A stretch of DNA of 64,000 nucleotides from Paenibacillus phocaeensis (GCF_900021165.1 NZ_FCOQ01000034.1:148673-212672); one strand, 5' to 3'; counted from the stretch's first letter, positions 44,735-52,787 are shown. Notes: generated from the sequence alone by a model not told the origin. A program made the numbers and translations.

Positions 44735-44817
44735 TGCGGTCGAGAGGACTCGAACCTCCACGGGCGTACGCCCACTACCCCCTCAAGATAGCGTGTCTGC
44801 CATTCCACCACGACCGC
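44735..44817 (-). tRNA. tRNA-Leu (GAG)
   Basis: 83 nt without encoded CCA. The acceptor GCGGTCG pairs with CGACCGC. The anticodon loop TTGAGGG is closed by CTATC/GGTAG, giving anticodon GAG. There is a long variable arm (TGGGCG-TACGCCC) and the T-loop GGTTCGAGTCC. Nearly identical to the tRNA at 48252, differing in the acceptor and the variable loop. Confidence 0.93.
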
Positions 44818-44885
44818 GATTGTAAAACAGCGTTCAAACGAACATGGATTATTATATCTTTGCGGTCATGAAAAGTAAAGTGGAA

Positions 44886-45248
44886 TTATTTGTCCCTTCT
44901 GCCCGTCTTCAGCCTCCGATAGCGGATAAACTCTATGTATTCCCGAACGAAAGCCCGCTCGGACTCGGAAAGCGAGCTTACAAATGAGCCCCAGTCTTTC
45001 TCGGTGGAGACGTAATCCGCTCGTTGATCCTGCACGAATCCGGGCTGTTTCTCTCTCCCAGTCATCAACCAATCCAGGCTGACATCAAAAAAAGCGGCGA
45101 TTTCAATTAACTTATTCGTGCTCGGCGTGGATTTGCCACGCTTCCAGTCCCCCAGGTTTCCGGTGCTGATCCCCAATTCGAGGCAAAACGCCTTTTTCGT
45201 CATTCCGGCATTCTTGATCAGCAGTTCAATACGCTCGTAGATCGACAA
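44886..45248 (-). CDS. XRE-family transcriptional regulator
   Basis: About 120 residues from TTG 45248 (GGAG five bases upstream); the frame reaches 45269. The HTH_3 region reads IELLIKNAGMTKKAFCLELGISTGNLG-DWKRGKSTPS, with FFDVSLDWLMTG closing the domain. The C-terminal half is helical (LSESERAFVREYIEFI). Typical small phage-like repressor. It lies back to back with the PAS gene, whose promoter spacer holds a perfect palindrome, a possible operator. Confidence 0.85.
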   Translation of the reverse strand: MSIYERIELLIKNAGMTKKAFCLELGISTGNLGDWKRGKSTPSTNKLIEIAAFFDVSLDWLMTGREKQPGFVQDQRADYVSTEKDWGSFVSSLSESERAFVREYIEFIRYRRLKTGRRDK

Positions 45249-45302
45249 CTTTTCTCCAACCTTCCTCAAAAACTATAATGACGCATTTAAGTAATTTGGC
45301 CA

Positions 45303-45331
45303 TTGTGTAGTGACGTATATACGTATATAAT
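45303..45331 (+). promoter_or_regulatory. SigA-type promoter with palindromic operator in the spacer
   Basis: TTGTGT (45303-45308), a 17-bp spacer, TATAAT (45326-45331). ACGTATATACGT, a perfect 12-bp palindrome, fills the spacer (45313-45324). It points toward the PAS gene at 45485; the divergent XRE gene starts at 45248. Confidence 0.65.
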
Positions 45332-45484
45332 AGAATGAAATACTGCGATACTGTATCATGCGTATTTTGGTTTAAAGAAAGGCCCTTGCCTGTGTAAAAG
45401 TACGCCTATATCTTAACACAGGGCCGGCAAGTACTTAATAGGTCGGAAAGACTGCCCTTATTTCATGACAGGAGCGCACCCGCT

Positions 45485-46117
45485 GTGAATGAGAATCCCC
45501 ATTGGAAGGACCCCTTCCATTCTTTGAATCAAAGCGTGGCGATTTTAGACCCGAACGGGACGATCGTCTCCGTCAATCGGACCTGGATAACCCGGGCCGC
45601 GATTTTGGGCGTTGCTCCTTGTTGGGAGCACCCCGGATTTAATGTCTTTCATTTTTTTCAGCATGAGCCGCATCGCTTTACCTATTTTAACGTTCACCAG
45701 CTGCTGGAGCAATTTTCGCGGATCTTAAGCGGTGACCTCAAGATCTTCGAGTTTGAATTTAAGAGTCCAAGCCGCGATGAAGAGCTCTGGTTTCTCGCTG
45801 AAATCACCCCTTATGCCGAAGAGCCCTCCGCCCCGCCCCAAGGCATCGTGATCACCTGCACCGACATCACCCGGCTGAAACGACAGCAAATGCAAATGCA
45901 GCATGATTTGGCCCATATTCGCACGCTCCGGGGGCTGCTGCCGATTTGTGCGGTGTGCAAGAAAATTAAGGACGAAAGCGAGGTATGGAGCACGATCGAA
46001 GCTTACCTGATCAAGCATACCCATGCGGAGTTCACGCACGACATTTGTCCCGATTGCATTAGGGCCCTGTATCCCAAATACTCTTCAATTCTGGACCTGC
46101 CGCCTGAGCCGGAATAA
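45485..46117 (+). CDS. PAS-domain protein with cysteine-rich C-terminal module
   Basis: 210 residues from GTG 45485 with AGGAG upstream. Residues 10-140 form a PAS sensor (NQSVAILDPNGTIVSVNRTWI, ELWFLAEITPY, GIVITCTDITRLKRQQ). The C-terminal part (LRGLLPICAVCKKIKDES, EVWSTIEAYLIKHTHAEFTHDICPDC) is the Cys-rich segment found after PAS or response-regulator domains in some bacteria; CAVC and CPDC may bind a metal. No kinase, cyclase or DNA-binding output is present, so it may signal by protein contact. The leader carries a long imperfect hairpin (45380-45436). Confidence 0.75.
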   Translation: MNENPHWKDPFHSLNQSVAILDPNGTIVSVNRTWITRAAILGVAPCWEHPGFNVFHFFQHEPHRFTYFNVHQLLEQFSRILSGDLKIFEFEFKSPSRDEELWFLAEITPYAEEPSAPPQGIVITCTDITRLKRQQMQMQHDLAHIRTLRGLLPICAVCKKIKDESEVWSTIEAYLIKHTHAEFTHDICPDCIRALYPKYSSILDLPPEPE

Positions 46118-46129
46118 TCCAGGCAGGGG

Positions 46130-46879
46130 TTAGTGCAATGTTCTGTCGGCATGGTTCCGGGCAGAATCCTTACGGCGGGAACGCTGCCGGCTGATCTGCT
46201 GCCCTAACGTAGCGCCGGCCAAACCTCCGGCGATCAGGCCAACCCCGCCAAGCTCCAGCATCCCTGCCAGCGTAGCCAGTACCGCCCCGCAGCCTGCGGC
46301 GGCCATAAACGGCAGCGAACGTTCTCCGCCAGCAAGCAAAGCGATGAACAGCGCCGGCAACGCAAAGGTAAGCACCTCGGCCTGCTCCGCCGTGACGAAG
46401 TTGCCAAGCCCCGTGCCTGCTGCGGTTCCGGCAATCCAGGAACCGTAAATAGCCAAGGCGAAGGTTATATAATAGGAAGGCAGCAGTCTCTCCCCTTGTG
46501 CCGCCCGGCTTGAAGTCACCGCAAACCCTTCATCCGTAAGACCTATGGCCGCGAGCCATTTCCGGGACTCCCGCCAATCGGCCAAATATGGCCCCAGGGT
46601 TGCGCCATACAGAACATGACGCATGTTTAACAACAGCAATGTCGTGACTATCGTAACGGGAGCAGCGGCCGAAGCCAACATCCCAAGCAGCATAAACTGA
46701 GCTCCCCCCGAGAAGATCCACACCGAGCTGAACACCGCCAGTCCCCCAGGCAATCCGCCCGCCGAAGCAAGCACGCCGTAAGTCATGGATAATGGAAAAT
46801 AAGCCAACATGATCGGGAGCGCATCCCGCAGAGCCATCTGTATTTCTTCCCTTCGATTCGACCGATCCACCCGGTTCAT
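46130..46879 (-). CDS. azlC: AzlC-family branched-chain amino acid exporter subunit
   Basis: A 249-residue polytopic membrane protein with the family start ALPIMLAYFPLSMTYGVLASA, MLLGMLASAAAP, LLLNMRHVLYGATLGPYL and DEGFAVTSSR. It works with the small AzlD subunit encoded just upstream (46919-47239) to export branched-chain amino acids or related compounds (azaleucine resistance in B. subtilis). Gene order here is azlD then azlC. It ends 13 bp from the convergent PAS gene. Confidence 0.88.
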   Translation of the reverse strand: MNRVDRSNRREEIQMALRDALPIMLAYFPLSMTYGVLASAGGLPGGLAVFSSVWIFSGGAQFMLLGMLASAAAPVTIVTTLLLLNMRHVLYGATLGPYLADWRESRKWLAAIGLTDEGFAVTSSRAAQGERLLPSYYITFALAIYGSWIAGTAAGTGLGNFVTAEQAEVLTFALPALFIALLAGGERSLPFMAAAGCGAVLATLAGMLELGGVGLIAGGLAGATLGQQISRQRSRRKDSARNHADRTLH

Positions 46880-46918
46880 AAGTGCGCTATCCCCCTCTTG
46901 ATTTGTCGCTTGTGCCCT

Positions 46919-47239
46919 CTACCCTAACCAGGCATGGAAGCCGGCATAGAACACCACGCCCGCAGCTACGGATAACAGAAGCCGCCGCGACCACCAAGCG
47001 AGGATCATCGTTGGAATGGCGGCAAACAGCATGGAATTATCCTCCAGCGGAATCCAATTCCCGTCTTCGAGCAGCAGCAGCGGTCCGATCAGCGCGCCGA
47101 GCACGGCAGGAGATACGTAGGACAGCCATTCTTTCGTCGTCTCGGACCATCGGACCCGGCTCCCTAAAACTAAGGAACCCGCCCGTAATAAATAAGTTCC
47201 TGCTCCAATCAGAATAATAATCCAAAGCGGGGTTGCCAC
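46919..47239 (-). CDS. azlD: AzlD-family membrane subunit
   Basis: About 106 residues from GTG 47239 (GTGGCAACC), with AAGGAG nine bases upstream; the frame extends to 47287 without such a site. Four hydrophobic helices; the family pattern IILIGAGTYLLRAGSLVLGSR, WLSYVSPAVLGALIGPLLL, MLFAAIPTMILAWWSRRLLLS. Partner of AzlC 40 bp downstream. Divergent from the HAD phosphatase. Confidence 0.85.
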   Translation of the reverse strand: MATPLWIIILIGAGTYLLRAGSLVLGSRVRWSETTKEWLSYVSPAVLGALIGPLLLLEDGNWIPLEDNSMLFAAIPTMILAWWSRRLLLSVAAGVVFYAGFHAWLG

Positions 47240-47335
47240 GTCTTGATCTCTCCTTGACCTGAAATGCATTTCATACTCTATACTCAAAAAAAACAGACAA
47301 CACCCATCAAACGATGGGCTAGGAGGAAACTATCC

Positions 47336-48187
47336 ATGAAACTGATTGCCGTGGATCTGGACGGGACGCTGCTCACAGCGGACAGTCGTCCGAGTTCTCA
47401 AGGCTTGGACGCCATTTCGCATGCCGTAAGTAAAGGTCATATCGTCTCACTCTGTACCGGGCGGGCGAGCTTTGACGCCAGACATTTAACCGGAGAACTG
47501 TCCGTCCCGATCATCGCTTCCAATGGAGCGGAAGTATTCGACCGGGAAGGACAGCTGTTGCAGGAGACGCCAATCGACCCTGACACAGCCGCAGAAGCCA
47601 TTCGTTATCTCTTGAAACATCACGTATATTTCGAAATCTTTTGCCCCGAAGCCATTTATTCCCCCTCCGACGGTGAGCAGAAGCTGCGGGCTGAGATGGA
47701 TATTCTGGTCAGCGCCAATCCGGACACGGATCGGGAACGGCTTTGGGAGAGCGCCAAGATCCAATTCGTCCAATTTGGCTTCCGGGGAATCGATCACCCG
47801 CTGCAGCTGATCGAGCAAGGCCGTCCTGTATATAAACTCTTGGTCTGCACGTTCAACGAGGAGAAGCTGAACGAAATCACATTGCATTTCAACAACCAGC
47901 CGCAGGTGCACACCACTTCCTCCGCCAACCATATCGTGGAGATCATCGCGAAGGCAACCGATAAAGGAAATGCCTTGCGATTCCTGGCAGGCCACTTGGG
48001 CGTCGACATGTCCGATACCGTCGTCATCGGGGACAGCTATAATGACATCTCGATGTTTCAAGTGGCAGGAACCAAAATCGCCATGGGCAATGCCGTGGAC
48101 GAGATCAAACAACTGGCGACGGCAACCACCCGTACCAATAACGATCACGGAGTTGCTTACGCGATTCGCCATTTGCTCGAAATCTGA
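47336..48187 (+). CDS. Cof-type HAD hydrolase
   Basis: 283 residues from ATG 47336, chosen for AGGAGG ten bases before it. HAD motif I is LIAVDLDGTLLTADSRPS, motif II VSLCTGRAS, motif III the Lys in ATDKGNALRFLAGHLG, motif IV VVIGDSYNDISMFQVAGTKIAMGN. The C2 cap places it in the Cof/YkrA group, which dephosphorylates sugar phosphates or flavin-type compounds. Substrate not predictable. Confidence 0.92.
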   Translation: MKLIAVDLDGTLLTADSRPSSQGLDAISHAVSKGHIVSLCTGRASFDARHLTGELSVPIIASNGAEVFDREGQLLQETPIDPDTAAEAIRYLLKHHVYFEIFCPEAIYSPSDGEQKLRAEMDILVSANPDTDRERLWESAKIQFVQFGFRGIDHPLQLIEQGRPVYKLLVCTFNEEKLNEITLHFNNQPQVHTTSSANHIVEIIAKATDKGNALRFLAGHLGVDMSDTVVIGDSYNDISMFQVAGTKIAMGNAVDEIKQLATATTRTNNDHGVAYAIRHLLEI

Positions 48188-48207
48188 CTGAGGCAACCTC
48201 AGGGCAA

Positions 48208-48243
48208 GAAGAAAGAACCTTGCTAAACGCAAGGTTCTTTCCT
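48208..48243. terminator. Bidirectional terminator between HAD gene and tRNA-Leu
   Basis: AAAGAACCTTG-CTAAACG-CAAGGTTCTTT works in both directions, ending the HAD transcript and the minus-strand tRNA pair. Confidence 0.8.
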
Positions 48244-48251
48244 TTCTGGGA

Positions 48252-48334
48252 TGCGGTAGAGAGGACTCGAACCTCCACGGGCATACGCCCACTACCCCCT
48301 CAAGATAGCGTGTCTGCCATTCCACCACTACCGC
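48252..48334 (-). tRNA. tRNA-Leu (GAG)
   Basis: 83 nt, acceptor GCGGTAG with CTACCGC, anticodon loop TTGAGGG (GAG), long variable arm, no encoded CCA. Second Leu-GAG copy in the window. Confidence 0.93.
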
Positions 48335-48351
48335 ATATTCAGTTAAATAAA

Positions 48352-48426
48352 TGGTGACCCGTAGGGGATTCGAACCCCTGTTACCTCCGTGAAAGGGAGG
48401 TGTCTTAACCCCTTGACCAACGGGCC
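48352..48426 (-). tRNA. tRNA-Glu (TTC)
   Basis: 75 nt with CCA encoded. The acceptor GGCCCGT pairs with ACGGGTC; anticodon stem CCTCC..GGAGG encloses CTTTCAC-type loop with anticodon TTC; T-loop GGTTCGAATCC. Upstream of tRNA-Leu on the same strand, 17 bp apart. Confidence 0.93.
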
Positions 48427-48529
48427 ACAACATCAACGTCGCCTTGAGGCAGCGACAAAATTGAGTATAGCAAAAAGCGAAGCGCCTTGCAACCCTGAAT
48501 TTTAGACTATGTTGTTCTTCTGTGATAAT

Positions 48530-48760
48530 GTCACCCTATAACTGTTCTGAGATAATGTCACTATGGGACAGGAGACAGTGATAATGAACAGAGCGGAATT
48601 GAAGAAGGTTGTCGTGGTGGAGAAAATCATTAGCGGACATATGACGGACGAATGCGGAAGGGCAGTGACACTGGCTCACCGCAATCGCGAAGCAGATCCG
48701 CTAGCTCAAGCAGGAAATGAAAAAAGCGAGTCCTGCGTCGCCACGCCGTAAAAATTGGAG
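48530..48760 (+). pseudogene. Transposase N-terminal remnant, internally deleted
   Basis: TGATAATGTCAC-like repeats (48512-48524 and 48552-48563) precede a 62-codon frame (MNRAELKKVVVVEKIISGHMT, then LAHRNREADPLAQ). The first part resembles the start of ISNCY-type transposases (ELKRxxVIExVIxGxMT), and AHRNR resembles a later part of the same proteins (HGNRGRKP), so an internal stretch seems lost. Recognition is by memory of the family start; low-to-moderate confidence. Confidence 0.45.
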
Positions 48761-49062
48761 ATAGGAAACGCTTTGACAAAAGACGCTCCCAACTCCAGCG
48801 CTTGCACCATTTCCGTGACGGTCGCGCAGCCTGGCGCAAACGGAATTCGGTATCTGTTGCACATGGTGGCAACCTCTTTGCTCAGATTGGGCGCGATCAC
48901 AAACCTTGTGCCGGCCAGTATGGCCAGCCTCGCCGTTTCGCCGTCCAATACGGTGCCCGCGCACTCATCAGCAGCCGGCCTGCGAATCTCTCATAAAAGG
49001 CCTGTATGACTTCTCCGGCGTTGGGGAGTGTGTAGCGGATATCAAACATCCACGCCGCCCCC
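48706..49062 (-). pseudogene. KDPG/KHG aldolase fragment
   Basis: Read leftward: DIRYTLPNAGEVIQAFYERF (from about 49050), then after a frameshift near 48950 AGTVLDGETARLAILAG, FVIAPNLSKEVATMCNRY, IPFAPGCATVTEMVQALELGASFVKAFP. These are the motifs of 2-keto-3-deoxy-6-phosphogluconate aldolase (GAGTVL, FxVSPxxxxEV, PGxxTxTE, KxFP). The normal N-terminal strand with the catalytic Glu is missing and the end is truncated at FPA. A decayed relic beside a transposase remnant, between tRNA genes. Confidence 0.75.
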
Positions 49063-49081
49063 GCCAATCCGATTCATGCTG

Positions 49082-49588
49082 CTATTCCGCATCATCTGGA
49101 GCGTACTTCCCTTTCCAATTTTCGGACCATTCTTTAAAAGTAAGTCCGGTTATTTCCTCCAATGTTTTGCCGTCCCATGAATAAACGCTGCCTGTCAAAT
49201 CCTCGAGATCCGGAAACGAATATCCGCCAATCACGCCTCCATCGGCAAGCATGACATAAACATTTGTTTTGGCTTTATACGTTTGCTCCAAAGGATGATT
49301 TGATACGGTAAATCCGTATATAGTTATCTCTTTGCCAAAATATTCGTCAGGTTCCGTAGTTTGAACCCCCCAACTTTGTTGATACGGTATTGTTCCGGTG
49401 CCTCCGTAAAGTTTGCTTTTGTCCAAAATGTACTTATGAACTTCACCCATGCGAGAAGTTACTTTATAACCTTGTTGTTCCACAAATTGCTCGGCTGTTT
49501 TTTCGTCACCATGAACCCCCGCGCCGCATCCAACAAGTATTAAAAATAGGAGTCCAACTATTGCTGTAATAGGAACAGATCTTTTCAT
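49082..49588 (-). CDS. Lipoprotein of unknown function
   Basis: 168 residues from ATG 49588 (MKRSVPITAIVGLLFLILVGC), chosen because GAGGGAG precedes it; the frame extends to 49711 into a non-coding leader. Lipobox LVGC. The mature part begins HGDEKTAEQFVEQQGYKVTSR and continues HKYILDKSKLYGG, VMLADGGVIGGYSFPD, DGKTLEEITGLTFKEWSENW. Resembles small Bacillus/Paenibacillus lipoproteins with a YKV domain, but I cannot name a family. Single gene. Confidence 0.75.
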   Translation of the reverse strand: MKRSVPITAIVGLLFLILVGCGAGVHGDEKTAEQFVEQQGYKVTSRMGEVHKYILDKSKLYGGTGTIPYQQSWGVQTTEPDEYFGKEITIYGFTVSNHPLEQTYKAKTNVYVMLADGGVIGGYSFPDLEDLTGSVYSWDGKTLEEITGLTFKEWSENWKGKYAPDDAE

Positions 49589-49658
49589 TTCAACTTCTCC
49601 CTCAGAACGAATGTGAATTGACTTATATCTGATTAACGTGAACTTTGGAGAAGTTGTT

Positions 49659-49695
49659 GCAAAAAGAACCTCCCGGATGACCGGGAGGTTCTTCC
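49659..49695 (-). terminator. Terminator of tRNA-Asn/tRNA-Ser unit
   Basis: AAGAACCTCCCGG-ATGA-CCGGGAGGTTCTT followed on the minus strand by TTTGC. Confidence 0.85.
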
Positions 49696-49713
49696 TATCG
49701 ATGTAATTCAAAA

Positions 49714-49802
49714 CGGAGAGAGAGGGATTCGAACCCTCGCACCGCTTACGCAGTCTAACCCCTTAGCAGAGGGTCCCCTTATAGCCACTTGGGTATCTCT
49801 CC
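49714..49802 (-). tRNA. tRNA-Ser (GCT)
   Basis: 89 nt. Acceptor GGAGAGA with TCTCTCC, discriminator G, no encoded CCA; anticodon loop CTGCTAA (GCT); long variable arm; T-loop GGTTCGAATCC. Second in a two-tRNA unit after tRNA-Asn. Confidence 0.92.
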
Positions 49803-49812
49803 AAAAATGAAA

Positions 49813-49888
49813 TGGCTCCCCGAACAGGACTCGAACCTGTGACAACTCGATTAACAGTCGAGTGCTCTACCGACTGAGCTATCGGGGA
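49813..49888 (-). tRNA. tRNA-Asn (GTT)
   Basis: 76 nt with CCA encoded. Acceptor TCCCCGA with TCGGGGA; anticodon stem CTCGA..TCGAG with loop CTGTTAA (GTT); T-loop GGTTCGAGTCC. 10 bp upstream of tRNA-Ser on the same strand. Confidence 0.94.
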
Positions 49889-50081
49889 ACGAAAATTAAC
49901 GAGAACACCATTTAATTTATCACGCTTCCGCGGCGAAGTCAAGATTCGAAGCGCTTCCGAAGCGCTGCCTTCTTTCCCCAACCCGCTCTGGGGCAGAACC
50001 CCCCCGTTGGCATCCATAAGGACAAGCCACCCCAAAAAAGAATTGCATTCCGTTCGAAAAAAGATTATAAAATAAACATAT

Positions 50082-50100
50082 CGTTAAAATAATTTTAACG
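50082..50100. promoter_or_regulatory. Perfect palindrome before the MFS gene, candidate ArsR operator
   Basis: CGTTAAAAT-A-ATTTTAACG is perfectly symmetric (9+1+9). It lies 29 bp upstream of ATG 50129 in an A/T-rich promoter region. The ArsR-type regulator two genes along (51519) is the natural candidate for binding it. Confidence 0.7.
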
Positions 50101-50128
50101 TATAAATTTATTTTAAGGATAGGTGCCT

Positions 50129-51400
50129 ATGAGCCAAGAAGTACGGGTTAAAAGTCAACCCTTTACCGGGTTTAGAGAATTGGCGATGTATAAATCGTTT
50201 ATGTACCTATTGCTGGCGCGCGTCATTTCCCGCTTCGGGGATTCCGTGGATTCCATCGCCTACAGCTGGATGGTTTACATGCTCACCGGCTCCAAACTGA
50301 TGATGGGCACCTTGTTTGCACTCAATTTTATTCCGAATCTTGCCTTTAGCTTTTTCGCCGGAACCCTGGTGGATCGCTGGTCCAAGAAGCATGTTGCGGC
50401 GCTCACCTATCTGGGGCGCGGCCTGATCGTCTGCTTCACGGCTTTTCTCTATTGGCAAGGCTGGCTGCTTCCCTGGCATCTATATGTACTGACGCTGCTC
50501 ACCTCCACGCTGGAATGCTTCGCTTCTCCGGCTGAGTTGGCCCTGGTTCCTCAGTTGCTGCCCAAGGATCAATTGCTCAGCGGCAATTCCTTCAGCACCT
50601 CCGCTTCGCGGGCAGCCGAATTAGCGGGCATGGCGGCAGTCGGCGGCATCATCGCAGCCTTCGGTATCTCCACGGCCATTTTGATCGATGGATTAACTTT
50701 CACGCTTGCCGCTGGTTTCATCATGCTCATCCGGGGAACCGATCCGGCTGCACCTGCCTCCCCTCCCAACTCCGCCCGAGACAGCACCCGCTTTTTTCAA
50801 GACCTCAAGGAAGGGTTTCGATATCTCAAATCCAATCGACTGCTCATTACCATGGTCATCGCTGCGGCTTTTGTAAACTTCTGCTTGTCGCCGTTTAACG
50901 TGCTGAATACCGTCTATGTCGATGAAATCCTGCATTCGGGACCTACCGGCTTAAGCCTCATGGGGATGAGCCTGGTCTGCGGTACGATTGTCAGCGGATT
51001 ATGGATTGGAAGAAGAGGCGCAGCTTATAAAAAAAGCACGCTCATCCTGACCGGTTACCTGCTGCTTGGTGCGAATTATGCGTTGATGTACTTGCCTGCG
51101 ATCATACCGATTCAACCGCTTGGCCTGGCCACGCTGTTCTGTTTTGGCATCGGGTTGTCTGTTTCATTATGCAGCACGCCTTCCACTACCTATCTCATGG
51201 AAACTGTACCGAAGGAGCTGCTTGGCCGTGTCGGAGCGTTATACGGGATGGTCTGTACCTCCGCTATACCGGCGGGGAGCGCTCTGGCCGGAATCCTGGG
51301 GGAATGGGTGCAGGTCCAACTGCTGTATGTGGGCTTTGGGCTCCTTCTGCTGATTCCCGTCTTGTTGCTGCTCAAGCAGCGAAGCTTTATGGAAATCTGA
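50129..51400 (+). CDS. MFS transporter
   Basis: About 423 residues from ATG 50129 (MSQEVRVKSQPF), with AAGGA nine bases upstream; a GTG six bases earlier is less well placed. Twelve-helix MFS_3-type exporter (YLLLARVISRFGDSVDSIAYSWMVYMLTGS, FFAGTLVDRWSKK, AFGISTAILIDGLTFTLAAGFI, FRYLKSNRLL). Likely drug or metabolite efflux. Paired with an ArsR-family regulator downstream and preceded by a palindromic operator candidate. Confidence 0.9.
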   Translation: MSQEVRVKSQPFTGFRELAMYKSFMYLLLARVISRFGDSVDSIAYSWMVYMLTGSKLMMGTLFALNFIPNLAFSFFAGTLVDRWSKKHVAALTYLGRGLIVCFTAFLYWQGWLLPWHLYVLTLLTSTLECFASPAELALVPQLLPKDQLLSGNSFSTSASRAAELAGMAAVGGIIAAFGISTAILIDGLTFTLAAGFIMLIRGTDPAAPASPPNSARDSTRFFQDLKEGFRYLKSNRLLITMVIAAAFVNFCLSPFNVLNTVYVDEILHSGPTGLSLMGMSLVCGTIVSGLWIGRRGAAYKKSTLILTGYLLLGANYALMYLPAIIPIQPLGLATLFCFGIGLSVSLCSTPSTTYLMETVPKELLGRVGALYGMVCTSAIPAGSALAGILGEWVQVQLLYVGFGLLLLIPVLLLLKQRSFMEI

Positions 51401-51518
51401 TCTCGCTATCGAGTTTACTTCATGCTTCATGCGTCATGCTTTGCGCATTTTCCAGGCCCAAGCTATACTTAAATCAATGATAATCAACTTCTGATGTTCG
51501 GGTAGGGGGCTTGCAGGG

Positions 51519-52076
51519 GTGAGTAACGCGATGGAATTGAAAACGCTGGAGGACATTCGGATCTACTCCGACCCGTATCGCCTTCAAATCCTGGATACAT
51601 TCAAGCAATTGAATCATCCGGCGACGATGAAGGAAGTAGCGGATACGATGGGAGAGGTTCCGGCCAAGGTCTATTATCATGCCAAAAAGCTGGAGAGCAT
51701 CGGTCTCCTGCAGCTCGCGGACACGAAGGTGATTAACGGGATTACCGCGAAGTATTATAAGCCCTTTGACGGCGCTATCCATATTAAGAAGAGCTATTTC
51801 GACGATTCGCTCAAGCAGGTCGCCTTGACGGAAACCGAGAAGCTGCTCAGCAATTTATATGACGAAAGCAAGAAACGGTTTTTGAAATCCTCTCGCTCCG
51901 AATCGTCTTCCGGGCAATTGAGCAGCGACCACGTGTATCTGACCCCGCAGGAAGCTGAAGAATTTCAGGAGTGGGTCACGGCTTTTCTCAAAAACCACCA
52001 GACCCGAACGTCCGAGGACAGCAAGCCGTACGAGATTTTTGTCACCCTGTCGAAAAGCAGCGAAACCGAGGATTGA
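51519..52076 (+). CDS. ArsR-type winged-helix regulator
   Basis: 185 residues from GTG 51519 (MSNAMELKTLEDIRIYSDPYR) or ATG 51531. HTH_20/ArsR fold: IYSDPYRLQILDTFKQLNHPATMKEVA, MGEVPAKVYYHAKKLESIGLLQL, DTKVINGITAKYYKP. The C-terminal part is extended and acidic. This arrangement (ArsR-like regulator with extended tail next to an MFS exporter) suggests it represses the transporter at 50129. No arsenic-type cysteine pair is visible, so the signal is probably not a metal. Confidence 0.85.
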   Translation: MSNAMELKTLEDIRIYSDPYRLQILDTFKQLNHPATMKEVADTMGEVPAKVYYHAKKLESIGLLQLADTKVINGITAKYYKPFDGAIHIKKSYFDDSLKQVALTETEKLLSNLYDESKKRFLKSSRSESSSGQLSSDHVYLTPQEAEEFQEWVTAFLKNHQTRTSEDSKPYEIFVTLSKSSETED

Positions 52077-52271
52077 AAATAAAAAAGAACCATCGTCTCC
52101 GTAAATGGAAGCGTGGTTCTTATATTTTTGCCGCTGGAGTTGTTCCTGCTTCGTTTTCGTCTTGCGGGTTCGCAAGTCCTGAAAGGCAAATGGGCTGCGG
52201 CTGAGTTCCGGGCTGCGTTTTCCTTCGCGGATGAGTTTTTGCCGCTGTTTTTTGGCTTGTGATTGGGCCAT
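51855..52271 (-). CDS. Candidate small basic protein, C-terminal end uncertain
   Basis: From ATG 52271 the frame reads MAQSQAKKQRQKLIREGKR, then SPELSRSPFAFQDLRTRKTKTKQEQLQRQKYKNH. This very basic start looks like short (about 60-70 aa) proteins of Bacillus and Paenibacillus that carry the PELxR..TRKT pattern. The open frame continues antisense into the ArsR-type gene, which is probably not genuine coding. Only the N-terminal 55 residues or so are believable. Low confidence. Confidence 0.4.
   Translation of the reverse strand: MAQSQAKKQRQKLIREGKRSPELSRSPFAFQDLRTRKTKTKQEQLQRQKYKNHASIYGDDGSFLFSILGFAAFRQGDKNLVRLAVLGRSGLVVFEKSRDPLLKFFSFLRGQIHVVAAQLPGRRFGARGFQKPFLAFVI
52087..52130 (+). terminator. 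Terminator of the ArsR-type gene
   Basis: AAGAACCA..TGGTTCTT with an imperfect middle (CGTCTCCG/..GGAAGCG) followed by ATATTTTT. Confidence 0.6.
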
Positions 52272-52316
52272 CTTCAAATCACTCCTTATGGGGTTTGAGT
52301 CAAGTATAGCACATCC

Positions 52317-52787
52317 TTAGCCTTCGGATAACGCATATAATCGAAGTCGACCGGCGCATTTGCCGCAGCGGTACCGGTTCGGGTCGACGCGGCGTTTCCG
52401 CAAGTACTCCATTCCGCAATCCGCGCATACCAGCTTGTAGCGGTGCGGCAAGGTTTTTCGCTGCTGACTTCCGGGCAAAGCATGGCAGTAGCGGCTCCCG
52501 CCGACTTTTTGGAGCAAGGCCTTAAAGTCAGCATCGCGATGCTGATACCCTCGTCCCGCCAGATGCAGGTGGTAATGGCACAATTCGTGCTTGATGATGC
52601 GCTCGACTTCCTCCTCCCCATAAGCCGCGAGCTGCGCGGGATTAATTTCGATATGATGGGTTTTCATAAAATAGCGTCCCCCGGTGGTTCTTAATCTGTT
52701 GTTAAACCGGGCTTGGTGCCGGAAAGGCACGCCGAAGGAACGCAGCGAAATTTGCTCGATCCAGGCTTGCAACTGCTCATCCGTCAT
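52317..52787 (-). CDS. sprT: SprT-family zinc-metalloprotease-like protein
   Basis: 156 residues from ATG 52787 (MTDEQLQAWIEQISLRSFG), chosen for GGGGAGAGG upstream; the frame extends to 52838. It contains the zinc site HELCHYHLH (about 76-84) and a C-terminal zinc ribbon (CADCGMEYLRKRRVD, YRCGKCAGRL). Corresponds to YdcK/SprT-like of B. subtilis, encoded close to tex and cmpA there as here. Its precise role in Firmicutes is not known to me. Confidence 0.88.
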   Translation of the reverse strand: MTDEQLQAWIEQISLRSFGVPFRHQARFNNRLRTTGGRYFMKTHHIEINPAQLAAYGEEEVERIIKHELCHYHLHLAGRGYQHRDADFKALLQKVGGSRYCHALPGSQQRKTLPHRYKLVCADCGMEYLRKRRVDPNRYRCGKCAGRLRLYALSEG

